Positions 15,476 to 23,760 are shown, numbered from the stretch's first letter. The stretch is DNA of 32,162 nt from Methylomonas sp. (GCA_028688235.1 JAQTYP010000002.1:1-32162), one strand, 5' to 3'. The notes: generated from the letters alone by a model not told the origin. A program made the numbers and translations.

Positions 15476-15880
15476 ATGATTAAAAATAAAATTTTAGCCG
15501 CCTGCGTTTTATCCGGCGCATTAATAGCGGCACCAACGGCTCAGGCAGAATCGTATATAAAAGGATTTAGCGACAAAGTCAGCCAAGGCCTTGCCAACAT
15601 CGCATTTGGATTTGTCGAGATACCTAAAAACGTTATTAATATCTCTAGCGAACAAAATATATTCGTTGGCATGACTTGGGGTATTTTGCGCGGAGTTGGG
15701 CATACGGTTGGCCGAACATTAGTCGGCACTGCCGAATTGGTGACATCCCCCATCCCGACCAAGGAATTTGCCGCACCGGCCTATGTCTGGGATCGTTTCA
15801 GTGAAGACAGTCGCTACTTTGGCCTGCATTATCCGGGCTATTGGACCACTTACGGCCCGCTGGATGATGGCGACGAGTAA
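15476..15880 (+). CDS. TIGR04073-like exosortase-associated exported protein
   Basis: A 134-residue protein with a cleavable signal peptide (cleavage about APTAQA-ESY). The mature part matches the pattern of the TIGR04073 family: a KVSQGLANIAFGFVEIPKN segment, then GILRGVGHTVGRTLVGTAELVTSP. The family is named for co-occurrence with exosortase/PEP-CTERM systems, but its function is not known. A very good AAGGAG ribosome-binding site lies seven bases upstream. The next gene, an OmpA-family lipoprotein, begins 36 bases later, so the pair is likely an operon. No exosortase or PEP-CTERM substrate occurs in this window. Confidence 0.75.
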   Translation: MIKNKILAACVLSGALIAAPTAQAESYIKGFSDKVSQGLANIAFGFVEIPKNVINISSEQNIFVGMTWGILRGVGHTVGRTLVGTAELVTSPIPTKEFAAPAYVWDRFSEDSRYFGLHYPGYWTTYGPLDDGDE

Positions 15881-15916
15881 GCCGGTTGCGATTAATTGGA
15901 TCACGAGGATAACATC

Positions 15917-16612
15917 ATGAAAAATCAATACACATACCTGCCACTCGCGGCATTAGCATTGGCTCTGACCGCTTGCAGCACCCCCAAGAAAGACTCCACC
16001 GATTTGAAAGCGGCAATAGACGCATCCAGAACGGGGCATTACGGCCAAGCCATGCTGCACGAAGAAATGGCCGAAGAAGATCTGGAAGTGGCAAACAACA
16101 TCCTGGATCATCTGGAAAAAGATCATTACTGGAATATCAACGAAAAACAAAAAGCCCTGGATGCAGCTCAATCATCCACTCAGCATCGATTGCAATCTGA
16201 AAAAGAGATGTGCCAATGGCTGACGGAAGTTCATTCCCAAAACCACCATCAAACGGAAACCGTACATGAAACGGTGGCCTACTTCAAAACCGCTAGTGCC
16301 ATTCCGTTCAGAACCAAAGAGGAAACCATAAACCATATTGCTCAATACTTACATTCACACCGCGACGCGACTGCAACCGTTACCGCATCGACCGACACGG
16401 TAGGAAAACCCGCTTATAACCAGGCGCTATCGGAAAGAAGAGCTCGTACGGTTAGCGATATGCTGGTCAAACAAGGCGCCAATTCATCCCAGCTTGTCAT
16501 CAAGGCGATCGGCGAAGCCCTTGGGCCGGATAATACGCCAAATCAGGAAAATCGTGTCGCCGTCGTCATCACGGCTCATCCTGATTACATCGACTGTCCC
16601 AATGTGAAATAA
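15917..16612 (+). CDS. OmpA-family outer-membrane lipoprotein
   Basis: A 231-residue lipoprotein with lipobox LTAC (Cys20). A helical, His/Glu-rich middle part (about 25-115) is followed by a C-terminal OmpA-like peptidoglycan-binding domain (about 120-225). In that domain TASTDTVGKPAYNQALSERR, read in pieces, corresponds to the usual GHTD...YN..LS..RA block, with Thr-Asp kept and the Gly-His replaced. The ending GEALGPDNTPNQENRVAVV fits the NRRV box, with Asn-Arg present. The start at 15917 is chosen over 15896 because GAGG lies eight bases before it and it gives a proper signal. It probably anchors outer membrane to murein or acts as an assembly factor with the preceding protein. Confidence 0.85.
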   Translation: MKNQYTYLPLAALALALTACSTPKKDSTDLKAAIDASRTGHYGQAMLHEEMAEEDLEVANNILDHLEKDHYWNINEKQKALDAAQSSTQHRLQSEKEMCQWLTEVHSQNHHQTETVHETVAYFKTASAIPFRTKEETINHIAQYLHSHRDATATVTASTDTVGKPAYNQALSERRARTVSDMLVKQGANSSQLVIKAIGEALGPDNTPNQENRVAVVITAHPDYIDCPNVK

Positions 16613-16623
16613 ATACTCATCCG

Positions 16624-16656
16624 CCAGTCCCGCCGGCCATTGGCCGGCGGGACTGG
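16624..16656. terminator. bidirectional hairpin between convergent lipoprotein genes
   Basis: A perfect 15-base-pair stem (16624-16638 with 16642-16656, loop ATT), very G+C-rich, lies between the stops of two convergent genes. It has no T run, but the position and stability suggest a shared transcript end. Confidence 0.65.
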
Positions 16657-16675
16657 GCCAACTACTCTTCAGCGT

Positions 16676-16864
16676 TTACAAATCATCCATCTGCTTGCGC
16701 TGTCGCGCGTCGCTGTCGAAAATTTGTTGCTCTACGTCTTTAGCTTTTTCTAGTGGCTGGTGCACTGCGTCGACCACTTCTTTTTCCCGCTCTTTCTCAT
16801 CGCTCGATGAAGAACAAGCGGTGAGCAACATCGCCATGATCAAAACACTTATTAGGCGTTTCAT
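16676..16864 (-). CDS. small lipoprotein
   Basis: A 62-residue precursor with a lipoprotein signal and lipobox LTAC (Cys17), then a Ser linker. A highly charged helix follows (EREKEVVDAVHQPLEKAKDVEQQIFDSDARQRKQMDD in pieces) that could form a coiled coil. AGGAGGG stands seven bases before the ATG, an excellent ribosome-binding site. I know of similar short lipoproteins of unknown function in gammaproteobacteria. Size and charge recall murein-lipoprotein-like proteins, but it lacks the alanine zipper and does not end in Lys. It is separated from lpp by about 450 bases and probably has its own promoter. Confidence 0.8.
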   Translation of the reverse strand: MKRLISVLIMAMLLTACSSSSDEKEREKEVVDAVHQPLEKAKDVEQQIFDSDARQRKQMDDL

Positions 16865-17079
16865 AAATCCCTCCTAACAGCCAAGAAAAAAATCGGCAGG
16901 CACCCCAGCAAATGAAAAAGGCAGGGCATTCGCTTGAGTCGGACAGTATGCGCAGGGTTATAGCCACTCAGCAGTGACTTACATTCATTTTACCGACCGA
17001 CACACAGTAAATCATCTACCTTCGCACCACGACGCGCGCCGAAGCCAAGCTAGACATGACCCTAAAAAATCATTTAGCC

Positions 17080-17182
17080 CACAAAAGACACGAAAATTTT
17101 CAAGTGGTTATTGATTTTGGATACCACAAACGGCAAGAGGAAAAACCCGAGCAACAAACTGATTTATTTCGTGTATTTCGTG
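17080..17182. repeat. short inverted-repeat element
   Basis: CACAAAAGACACGAAAA (17080-17096) and ATTTCGTGTATTTCGTG (17166-17182) are inverted copies matching at 14 of 17 positions, flanking about 70 bases. CACAAAAGACACGAAA-type ends recur as dispersed repeats in several bacterial genomes, from memory. The rest of 16865-17259 has no convincing gene; a frame through it is rejected below. Confidence 0.45.
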
Positions 17183-17259
17183 AACCAACTGCGTTTTTTA
17201 AAATCACCTGGCATGTAAATCTTTTCAAGGCTGACACAGCGACAATCGGCGCGCATGAA

Positions 17260-17291
17260 AAAGCCCATGAACCGAAAGGCTCACGGGCTTT
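17260..17291 (-). terminator. terminator of the lpp gene
   Basis: On the minus strand AAAGCCCGTGAGCC, loop TTTC, GGTTCATGGGCTTT form a 14-pair stem including G-U pairs, followed by two more T residues. It begins 23 bases after the lpp stop. Confidence 0.8.
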
Positions 17292-17314
17292 AAAATCAAC
17301 AACAGCAATAATGC

Positions 17315-17593
17315 TTATTTGTGTTGTGATTTTTTGAACATACGGTCCAATTTGCTGTTGGTGTCTTGAGCATATTGGGCAGCACGGTTTGCAGCGGCTT
17401 CAGCAGCAGCGGCTTTAGCAGAAGCTTCGGCAGCAGCAGCTTTAGCAGAAGCGGCGTCAGCAGCAGCAGCTGAAACTTGTGGTTTCAGTGAATCGATTTG
17501 ACCTTGCAGGTTTTCGATGTCGCCATTGGTGGCGCAACCGGTAGCCAAAGCAGCAACAGCAACAAGTGCAGATAATTTTACAGCTTTCATCAT
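17315..17593 (-). CDS. lpp: murein lipoprotein (Lpp/OprI type)
   Basis: An abundant outer-membrane lipoprotein that forms helical trimers. The 91- or 92-residue precursor (ATG-ATG, starts at 17593 or 17590) has a lipobox ATGC. After the lipid Cys come heptad-like repeats with a long Ala-rich helix (repeating AAAEASAKAA units). The C-terminal DTNSKLDRMFKKSQHK resembles Pseudomonas OprI and ends in Lys, the residue that is joined to peptidoglycan in E. coli Lpp. An AAGGGG ribosome-binding site is present. It lies 82 bases downstream of an L,D-transpeptidase gene on the same strand, which suggests that enzyme performs the attachment. Confidence 0.9.
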   Translation of the reverse strand: MMKAVKLSALVAVAALATGCATNGDIENLQGQIDSLKPQVSAAAADAASAKAAAAEASAKAAAAEAAANRAAQYAQDTNSKLDRMFKKSQHK

Positions 17594-17675
17594 GGTTTTC
17601 CCCTTGATTGTGGTTAAAAGACAAAAAAGAACATACGGTGACAATTTTCCAACATTTAATTGAAATTTACCAACA

Positions 17676-18236
17676 TTATTTCACAGTGACCAGCGTCCCT
17701 TTTTCAACGTACTGGCTTAGACGATCGATTTGATCGTTCGTTAAGGCAATGCAGCCATGTGTCCAGTCAAAAACCTCATGTACACTCAAGCTGCCACTAC
17801 CTAAACCATGTATGCCAATTTGACCGCCTAAATCGGTATTTTGGGGTGGAATTTCCCCTCTATTTTCGGCCATAGAAATGGCATCGTAGGTGTCGCGGTC
17901 AATCAGCCCTTTTTGTAAGGCTATTTCGGCATGCTCACGGTTAGGATAGGTCAATCCGAAAAATTTGCGAAACGAACTCTTTTCGTTGACCCAACCGATC
18001 CGATAATTACCGAGTGGGGTAATATCATCACCGCGCCTTTCTTTGGTTCCGGCGCCTTTGCGACCGATTACCACGTGTTCTAGCACTTCAAGTGTTTCAT
18101 CGCCTTTTTTGATTTCAAGGTTTCGGCTTTGAGTGTCGACGAGCAACCAAACACTAGGATCAGCCAAACTCAGGCCGGGTGCAAGATAAAAACTAATTAA
18201 AAGGGTACGATACAACGATTTCTTTCTCATATCCAT
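17676..18236 (-). CDS. L,D-transpeptidase (YkuD domain)
   Basis: A 186-residue exported enzyme with an N-terminal signal (KKSLYRTLLISFYLAPGLSLA-DPS; start at 18236 or 18230). The YkuD domain has WLLVDTQSRNLEI, GKDITPLG-type GDDITPLGNYRI, then IGIHGLG and the catalytic motif FDWTHGCIALTN with the nucleophile Cys at residue 162 counted from 18236. Such enzymes form 3-3 crosslinks or attach lipoproteins to murein. Because lpp is the next gene on the same strand, the attaching role is the more likely, but this is inference. It has no LysM or other murein-binding domain, unlike E. coli ErfK-type enzymes. It diverges from pgm. Confidence 0.9.
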   Translation of the reverse strand: MDMRKKSLYRTLLISFYLAPGLSLADPSVWLLVDTQSRNLEIKKGDETLEVLEHVVIGRKGAGTKERRGDDITPLGNYRIGWVNEKSSFRKFFGLTYPNREHAEIALQKGLIDRDTYDAISMAENRGEIPPQNTDLGGQIGIHGLGSGSLSVHEVFDWTHGCIALTNDQIDRLSQYVEKGTLVTVK

Positions 18237-18304
18237 TCAGTCTATTAAAGATCAGGATTTTGGTGTAAGTTAAACTCTCTCAATTGTCGCATTAAGGGTA
18301 AGAC

Positions 18305-19939
18305 ATGCAAATAAAAACCAATAAAACCAAACCCTACGATGATCAAAAACCCGGCACATCCGGCTTACGAAAAAAGGTTAAGGTCTTTCAACAAACAGGT
18401 TACCTTGAAAATTTTGTCCAATCGATTTTCAATAGTTTAGAGGATTTTCAGGGAAAGATTCTAGTTTTAGGTGGCGACGGCCGTTATTTTAACCGTCAAG
18501 CGATTCAAATCATCATCAAAATGGCTGCCGCTAACGGTTTTGGTGAGCTGATCATAGGCCGCGGCGGATTGCTATCTACGCCGGCCGCTTCGAACATCAT
18601 TCGCAAATACCAAGCCTTCGGCGGCATCGTCCTATCCGCCAGCCATAATCCCGGAGGCCCGGACGAGGACTTCGGCATCAAATATAACGTCAGCAATGGC
18701 GGACCCGCTCCGGAAAAGTTTACCGACGCTCTGTATCAAAACACCAAAACCATCAGCAGTTATCGAATTGCCGAGATAGCCGACCTTGACCTAGACGCCA
18801 TTGGCGAAATACAACTCGACGGCGTCAAAGTCCGCATCATCGACCCTGTCGCCGACTACGCCGAATTAATGGCAAAGATCTTCGATTTCGACTTGATCAA
18901 ACAAAGTATCGCCGCAGGCTTGATCACCTTGCGCTTCGATGCGATGCATGCCATCACCGGCCCCTATGCCAAGCACATTCTCGAAGAAGTGCTTGGAGCG
19001 GCTCCCGGCTCGGTATTTAACGCTATTCCCAAAGAAGACTTCGGCGGTGGGCACCCCGATCCCAATATGGCACATGCGCACGAACTGACTGAAATCATGT
19101 TCGGCGACAACCCTCCGGTTTTCGGGGCCGCCTCCGATGGCGACGGCGACCGTAATATGATCATGGGCGCCAATATCTTCGTCACCCCTAGCGACAGTTT
19201 GGCCATCATGGCCGCCAACGCCAAATTGATTCCAGCCTATGCCAAAGGCATCAGCGGCGTCGCGCGCTCCATGCCTACCAGCCAGGCCGTCGACCGCGTC
19301 GCCGATAAGCTGAGCTTGCCCTGCTACGAAACACCGACCGGCTGGAAATTTTTCGGCAATCTATTGGATGCCGACAAAATTACGCTGTGCGGCGAAGAAA
19401 GCTTCGGCTCAGGGTCCAGCCATGTCCGCGAAAAAGACGGCTTATGGGCCGTGCTATTTTGGCTAAATCTAATCGCCCGCAAACGCCAATCGGTCGCCGA
19501 CATCGTTCAAGAACATTGGCAAAAATACGGTCGTGACATTTACTGCCGACACGATTACGAAGCGGTCGATTCCGATATCGCCAATGGCATCGTCGATCAT
19601 CTTCGCGACCAGTTGAGCGAGTTACCTGGCAAAAGCTGGGGCGATTACGTCGTCAAATTTGCCGACGAATTCAGCTATACCGACCCCGTCGACGACAGCG
19701 TCAGCCACAACCAAGGCATACGCATCGGCTTCGTCAACGGCTCCCGCATCGTCTTCCGCTTGTCTGGAACCGGTACGGTAGGCGCAACCTTGCGCATCTA
19801 TCTGGAGCGCTACGAACGCGATATAGGCAAACATGACCAGGACGCTCACCTAGCTTTGGCGGAGTTGATTGAGATCGCCGAGCAACTTTGTCAAGTCAAA
19901 CAACGCACAGGCCGAACCGAGCCATCGGTGATCACCTGA
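18305..19939 (+). CDS. pgm: alpha-D-glucose-specific phosphoglucomutase
   Basis: Interconverts glucose 1-phosphate and glucose 6-phosphate in the cytoplasm, linking glycolysis to glycogen and nucleotide-sugar synthesis. The 544-residue protein shows the phosphoserine loop SASHNPGG with Ser113, and the metal loop DGDGDRN (278-284). The sugar-binding GEESFGSGSSH near 363-373 and a C-terminal phosphate-binding FRLSGTGTVGATLRIYLE are also present. The N-terminal DQKPGTSGLRKKV and the length identify the eukaryote-like PGM1 type, not the 460-residue PMM/PGM type. It stands alone, diverging from the L,D-transpeptidase gene. A partial TTGTCGCA, similar to half of the palindrome of promoters A and B, lies about 20 bases before its start. 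Confidence 0.94.
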   Translation: MQIKTNKTKPYDDQKPGTSGLRKKVKVFQQTGYLENFVQSIFNSLEDFQGKILVLGGDGRYFNRQAIQIIIKMAAANGFGELIIGRGGLLSTPAASNIIRKYQAFGGIVLSASHNPGGPDEDFGIKYNVSNGGPAPEKFTDALYQNTKTISSYRIAEIADLDLDAIGEIQLDGVKVRIIDPVADYAELMAKIFDFDLIKQSIAAGLITLRFDAMHAITGPYAKHILEEVLGAAPGSVFNAIPKEDFGGGHPDPNMAHAHELTEIMFGDNPPVFGAASDGDGDRNMIMGANIFVTPSDSLAIMAANAKLIPAYAKGISGVARSMPTSQAVDRVADKLSLPCYETPTGWKFFGNLLDADKITLCGEESFGSGSSHVREKDGLWAVLFWLNLIARKRQSVADIVQEHWQKYGRDIYCRHDYEAVDSDIANGIVDHLRDQLSELPGKSWGDYVVKFADEFSYTDPVDDSVSHNQGIRIGFVNGSRIVFRLSGTGTVGATLRIYLERYERDIGKHDQDAHLALAELIEIAEQLCQVKQRTGRTEPSVIT

Positions 19940-20040
19940 TTCAAAAACATACCGAAGGCAAAGCGAGACCATCCCTGAAACCTGCAGCTAGGAATATGCG
20001 CAACATAACTTCTCGAAACAGTAAGCATTGTGGAGGTTCG

Positions 20041-20127
20041 GTGACTCGCTCGACAGGACGCCGTGAATACGTCCATGTAGTCTTGGCGGCGGCTATCCCT
20101 GCCGCCGACACCTGCCAATCGAGTCAC
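20041..20127. repeat. compound palindromic repeat
   Basis: Outer arms GTGACTCG (20041-20048) and CGAGTCAC (20120-20127) enclose two further hairpins: GGACG/CGTCC (20056-20060, 20070-20074) and CGGCGG/CCGCCG (20087-20092, 20102-20107). The three nested stems suggest a structured REP/BIME-like dispersed element. The GGACGCCGTGAATACGTCC core is familiar to me from methanotroph genomes, from memory. Confidence 0.65.
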
Positions 20128-20206
20128 TGACCCCCTTTCCGATTTTGAAGAAGTTACTTCATCCTCCTTCCTTAGTCGCGAAAAGTACTCTATATATCAT
20201 GAAAGT

Positions 20207-20246
20207 CAGGAGCGACGCCCTCGTCGCGACAAGTGTGTCGCTCCTG
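20207..20246. repeat. second palindromic repeat (GGAGCGAC type)
   Basis: CAGGAGCGAC (20207-20216) and GTCGCTCCTG (20237-20246) form a perfect ten-base-pair stem around GCCCTCGTCGCGACAAGT, which contains its own GTCGCGAC palindrome. This is a common dispersed repeat type in gammaproteobacteria. The remainder of 19940-20313 holds no gene that I can support. Confidence 0.6.
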
Positions 20247-20313
20247 CTCAGGATTGCCTTTCATTTTCCGGGGTGATGCCAAGCCTTCATCAGCGTTACG
20301 CTGTTTTTTGCGT

Positions 20314-21276
20314 TCATAAACCTAATACTCTAAATTCGGTACAAGGCCGCGAACGTTGCCAGACCCTTTGGAATTCGTCGCGTAATTGCTGATTTTGTGA
20401 AGGCAAATTCGGACTCCAATGCCCCTCGAACCGGTTGCCAAGCAGGCGAAATAAATAGCCGCCCTGGTCGTTGACGACAAAAGCCGAGGAATACTGCAAA
20501 TCCTCGTCTTCGACCGGCGCTCGAATCGAGAAACGGGAAGGCAGGCGTTGCGCCAACTCCAAAACAGGATGGGTCTGGCTGCGAAGACCGGCCGGCTCTT
20601 GAATGATCAGCTCGATAACGCCATTGCTATTACGCAAAACGCATTGCTTCAGCGCCTCGACAATTTCATTTTGCCCGTACAAACCGTATTCCAAATCGCG
20701 ACTGAAGATATAAAGCTGGCGACGAGCCGCGTTTATCAGTTGCAAGGATGCCGCCAGAGTCGATTCGACCGTATCCAGCCGGACAGCCGGAACGGACGCA
20801 GGCCGCGGCTTTGGTGTCGCGCGCGCCGGCTTATTATCGACAGCTCGAAGCGCAAGCCTGATGAATTGATGAGGAATACCAGCCTCTAAAAACACCTCGC
20901 CCGCCCGTTCGAAGCCGAATCTTTCGTAAAATCCCAACGCCGCGACCTGGGCGTTTGCACTAACCGCCGTCAAACCGAGATTCCGGGCTTTTTCCAAGAG
21001 AGTACGCAGCAACGAAGCACCGACGCCTTGCCCCCGCCATTCGACCAATACCCCCATACGCCCGATCTTGCCTTCCGACGATAAACGCCCTGTACCTATC
21101 GGCCGTCCATGAACGTCGCGGGCGATAAAATGGTGACATAGCGGATCGAGCGTATCGAATTCAACTTCGGGAGAAATACCCTGTTCGGCAACGAACACCG
21201 ATTCTCTGACCGCCATTAGCGCATCGCAGTCTACGGTGTAGTTAGCCGGTTCGACGTAATAGTTTGGAATATCCAT
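20314..21276 (-). CDS. GNAT acetyltransferase fused to a DUF7931-like domain
   Basis: A 320-residue two-domain protein. Residues 1-142 are a GNAT fold with RESVFVAEQGI at the start and the acetyl-CoA loop GVLVEWRGQGVGASLL (RGQGVG). NAQVAALGFYERFGF follows as the typical final motif. Residues 155-320, after a Pro/Arg-rich linker, match the pattern of the C-terminal domain named DUF7931, with a phospholipase-D-like start (AARRQLYIFSRDLEYGLYG). The substrate is unknown. The gene follows the peroxiredoxin gene by 30 bases on the same strand, so cotranscription is likely. Confidence 0.82.
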   Translation of the reverse strand: MDIPNYYVEPANYTVDCDALMAVRESVFVAEQGISPEVEFDTLDPLCHHFIARDVHGRPIGTGRLSSEGKIGRMGVLVEWRGQGVGASLLRTLLEKARNLGLTAVSANAQVAALGFYERFGFERAGEVFLEAGIPHQFIRLALRAVDNKPARATPKPRPASVPAVRLDTVESTLAASLQLINAARRQLYIFSRDLEYGLYGQNEIVEALKQCVLRNSNGVIELIIQEPAGLRSQTHPVLELAQRLPSRFSIRAPVEDEDLQYSSAFVVNDQGGYLFRLLGNRFEGHWSPNLPSQNQQLRDEFQRVWQRSRPCTEFRVLGL

Positions 21277-21306
21277 GATGTTGATATCGAATGTATGAAA
21301 GACTAA

Positions 21307-21843
21307 TCAATCGGCGCCTTGCAATTTCTGCAAGCGTTCGGCAACGCGCTGTGCATCCAATGCTGGGTCGACATCATCGTCGATTTGCCTGACCGTTAAG
21401 TCCGGGGCTATGATGAAAGTCCAACGCTTGGCCAAATTCAGGATAGGCATCTTGACGCCGTAGCTGCCGGTGACTTTTGCGTCAGGATCCGACAGCAGCG
21501 TGAAGGTCAGTTTGTGTTTCCGATGAAACGCTCGCAAATCCTGCACATCGTCGGTGCTGATGCCGTAGACTTCAACACCTTGGCGACGAAGGACCTCAAT
21601 CGCATCGCGAAAAGCGCAAGCCTGTGTAGTACAGCCCGGCGTACCGGCTTTGGGATAGAAATACAACACCGTCCAGCCCTGACCTTGCCTGGAAGCCAGG
21701 CTAAACGTTTCATCATCGTGTGTCTGTAGCGTAAAACCCGGCGCTTGCTGCCCAATGCGTAGTTCGTTGGCCGGTACCGACGATATAAACGGCAACCACG
21801 ACAAGAACAAACCAAAGTGCTTGACGATCAGCTTTAACTTCAT
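21307..21843 (-). CDS. exported PrxQ/BCP-type peroxiredoxin
   Basis: A thiol peroxidase that reduces hydrogen peroxide and organic peroxides. The 178-residue protein begins with a signal or anchor helix (KLKLIVKHFGLFLSWLPFISSVPA), which is unusual since most BCP proteins are cytoplasmic. The active site TPGCTTQACAFRD has peroxidatic Cys71 and resolving Cys76, four residues between them as in the atypical 2-Cys PrxQ type. The start at 21843 is chosen over 21864 because GGAGGGG stands six bases before it. It precedes the GNAT gene. Confidence 0.9.
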   Translation of the reverse strand: MKLKLIVKHFGLFLSWLPFISSVPANELRIGQQAPGFTLQTHDDETFSLASRQGQGWTVLYFYPKAGTPGCTTQACAFRDAIEVLRRQGVEVYGISTDDVQDLRAFHRKHKLTFTLLSDPDAKVTGSYGVKMPILNLAKRWTFIIAPDLTVRQIDDDVDPALDAQRVAERLQKLQGAD

Positions 21844-21958
21844 GGAGAACCCCTCCGCGATCATGGACTAACGGCAATTACGACATAAACGCAACGGCCT
21901 GTAAACATCGCTACTCCAAGTTAATGTTGCCCTGAATAATCCCTATAGCATCTATGGA

Positions 21959-23164
21959 TCAAGATGCGTCCACCAACGCAGGAAGAATCGCTTGCAACCT
22001 CAAATAAACCACCAGATAAGTGATTAAGCCTAATAGCGCGAATGCTGCACACATCAAAAACACGCCATCGTAGCCCGAAGCATCGGCAATCATAGAGGCC
22101 GCAAGATTAGGCCCGACAATCTGTCCCAGGCCCTGAGCGGAAGGAATCAAAGCAGCAAAGGTGCCGGAGTGATCGGCATTGGCGACAAAAGCCATTTGAT
22201 AAACATCTATAAAAATCCACAATAAATTGAAAGACAAGACGCTGATGCCAGTTCGAAAGGTATCCATGCCTAGACCCGGCAGGGCCACGGCAAGCGTCAT
22301 GGCAAAAATCGCGAGTAATAGCGGCCTGACAAGACCGAAGCGATTGCTAATCAATGTCGCTAACAAACAGCCCAACACGCTGCATAACGCCCCCCACACT
22401 AACAGCCGACCGATCAGTTCCCCGTCTATATTGGCTTCCAGGGCCGCCAATTCGATATAGGTCCAGTAAGCGCCGATATTGACGTAGGTCAGAAAGATCG
22501 CAAGCAGACAAAGCCATATGATAGAGGCCGGCACATGACGATGCTCGGAGAGGATATTGCCGTCGTCGAACTCCGCGTCCAGTTGTTCAGCGTCTGCACC
22601 GGCGGGAATCCACTTTAAGCCTAACAGTCCGAACAGATAACTACCTATAAAAGCATAGTAAATGCCGTTCATCGATAACCGAGGCAACACCTGCAATTCG
22701 AACGCCTGAGAAAAAGCAAAGGCAAACAGCATCAGATTGTAGGCGCGGGCAGGATTGTTCGTAGCGCCTAGATTCGCCACGGCGACCGAGGTGTAAATGC
22801 CGCTACCTATCCCTGCAAGCATACGCAGAAACAGCATAGCCTGATAATCCGTCGTTCGCGTACAGTATGCATTAGCCAATATCGCCAAAACCGCACCGAT
22901 AAAAACCAGAACACGCCGATTCGTTTTAGCCATGCCCAGCGAAGCGATTATTGCACCGACGGTCAAGCCCCCCAAATCGGCACTGGACAATCGTCCGACT
23001 TCGACTTCCGAAAAACCGAGCAAGCGCACTCTGGCGGAGCTAATCACCGGAATCGCCACTAAAACGCCGTAACCGACCAGCGTCATATAAAGCGATATCG
23101 AGATCGAACGCCAGCCATCGTAGAGGCTGGCTCTTCGTTTAAGAGGAGCATAAGAGGTCATCAA
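21959..23164 (-). CDS. MFS transporter
   Basis: A 401-residue inner-membrane protein with about twelve hydrophobic helices in two bundles of six, separated by an acidic loop (about residues 185-205, QLDAEFDDGNILSEHRH). The loop after helix 2 (GMAKTNRRVL) resembles the basic MFS motif A in reduced form. Pro- and Gly-rich helices (IPSAQGLGQIVGPNLAA) fit the second half. The start may be 23164 or 23161. The substrate is not predictable. It is 115 bases upstream of the peroxiredoxin gene and diverges from a small exported-protein gene. Confidence 0.82.
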   Translation of the reverse strand: MMTSYAPLKRRASLYDGWRSISISLYMTLVGYGVLVAIPVISSARVRLLGFSEVEVGRLSSADLGGLTVGAIIASLGMAKTNRRVLVFIGAVLAILANAYCTRTTDYQAMLFLRMLAGIGSGIYTSVAVANLGATNNPARAYNLMLFAFAFSQAFELQVLPRLSMNGIYYAFIGSYLFGLLGLKWIPAGADAEQLDAEFDDGNILSEHRHVPASIIWLCLLAIFLTYVNIGAYWTYIELAALEANIDGELIGRLLVWGALCSVLGCLLATLISNRFGLVRPLLLAIFAMTLAVALPGLGMDTFRTGISVLSFNLLWIFIDVYQMAFVANADHSGTFAALIPSAQGLGQIVGPNLAASMIADASGYDGVFLMCAAFALLGLITYLVVYLRLQAILPALVDAS

Positions 23165-23427
23165 AACGTATCGGCAAAAATTAGTGGCTCAGGTATCATG
23201 GTTACCGAATTATAGACAGGACAGCTCTACGCCCATCTTTGTCGGAATCGGTATTCTGTAATAAGGCAAACCCAGCTTGCAATGGAAAAGGATTTGATCA
23301 TGGCGCCATAAATAATTGCCTGGAACAGCGTAATCAGTGATGATATTCAGAGCAATCCAATTTAGACAAGCATATTCGCCAAATCGTCTATCAATTCAAT
23401 ACCTACAAATTCGAGGGTAATCAAAAT

Positions 23428-23760
23428 ATGGCCTCTGCAAAGCAAATTTCCGTTATAGCATTATTATGCCTGGTATCCAGTTCAGCTTGGTCCGGAAGAG
23501 CCGACTTTTGTAAAGTCAAAAAAATTTATGATGAAAAGGATGCCAGTGCTCCGCCTCGAATCGTTTACGAAGATTGTTCAGGAGAAGCTTATCTAGGTTC
23601 GATTGGCAAAGATGCTCTCAAGGCCAGCTGCTGGGCGGGCGCTTCCGAACTACTCGAAGGAAAATGCGCTTTATATAAAGAACCGAATAGCGATAACGCG
23701 ACCTCTGAATCGCTAGAAAACAGCGACCCACTAAGTCTGCCGGCAGAGCTATCCGAATGA
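23428..23760 (+). CDS. small exported protein of unknown function
   Basis: A 110-residue protein with a signal peptide (MASAKQISVIALLCLVSSSAWS-GRA). Four Cys residues in the mature part (FCKVKK, EDCSGEA, ASCWAGA, GKCALY) could make two disulfides. The C-terminal 25 residues are acidic and Ser-rich (SESLENSDPLSLPAELSE), probably disordered. GAGGG lies ten bases before the ATG. I do not recognise a family. It diverges from the MFS gene, and a TTTGTCGGAATC 12-mer shared with the TIGR04073 upstream region lies at 23238-23249. Confidence 0.6.
   Translation: MASAKQISVIALLCLVSSSAWSGRADFCKVKKIYDEKDASAPPRIVYEDCSGEAYLGSIGKDALKASCWAGASELLEGKCALYKEPNSDNATSESLENSDPLSLPAELSE

Noticed and set aside
17056..17337. 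93-codon open frame between the small lipoprotein and lpp
   Set aside because: It runs through an inverted-repeat element and the lpp terminator, reads the lpp end antisense, and has no ribosome-binding site or family pattern.
17380..17475. GCAGCAGC-rich tandem stretch as a CRISPR or microsatellite
   Set aside because: It encodes the alanine-rich helix of Lpp; there are no spaced identical repeats.
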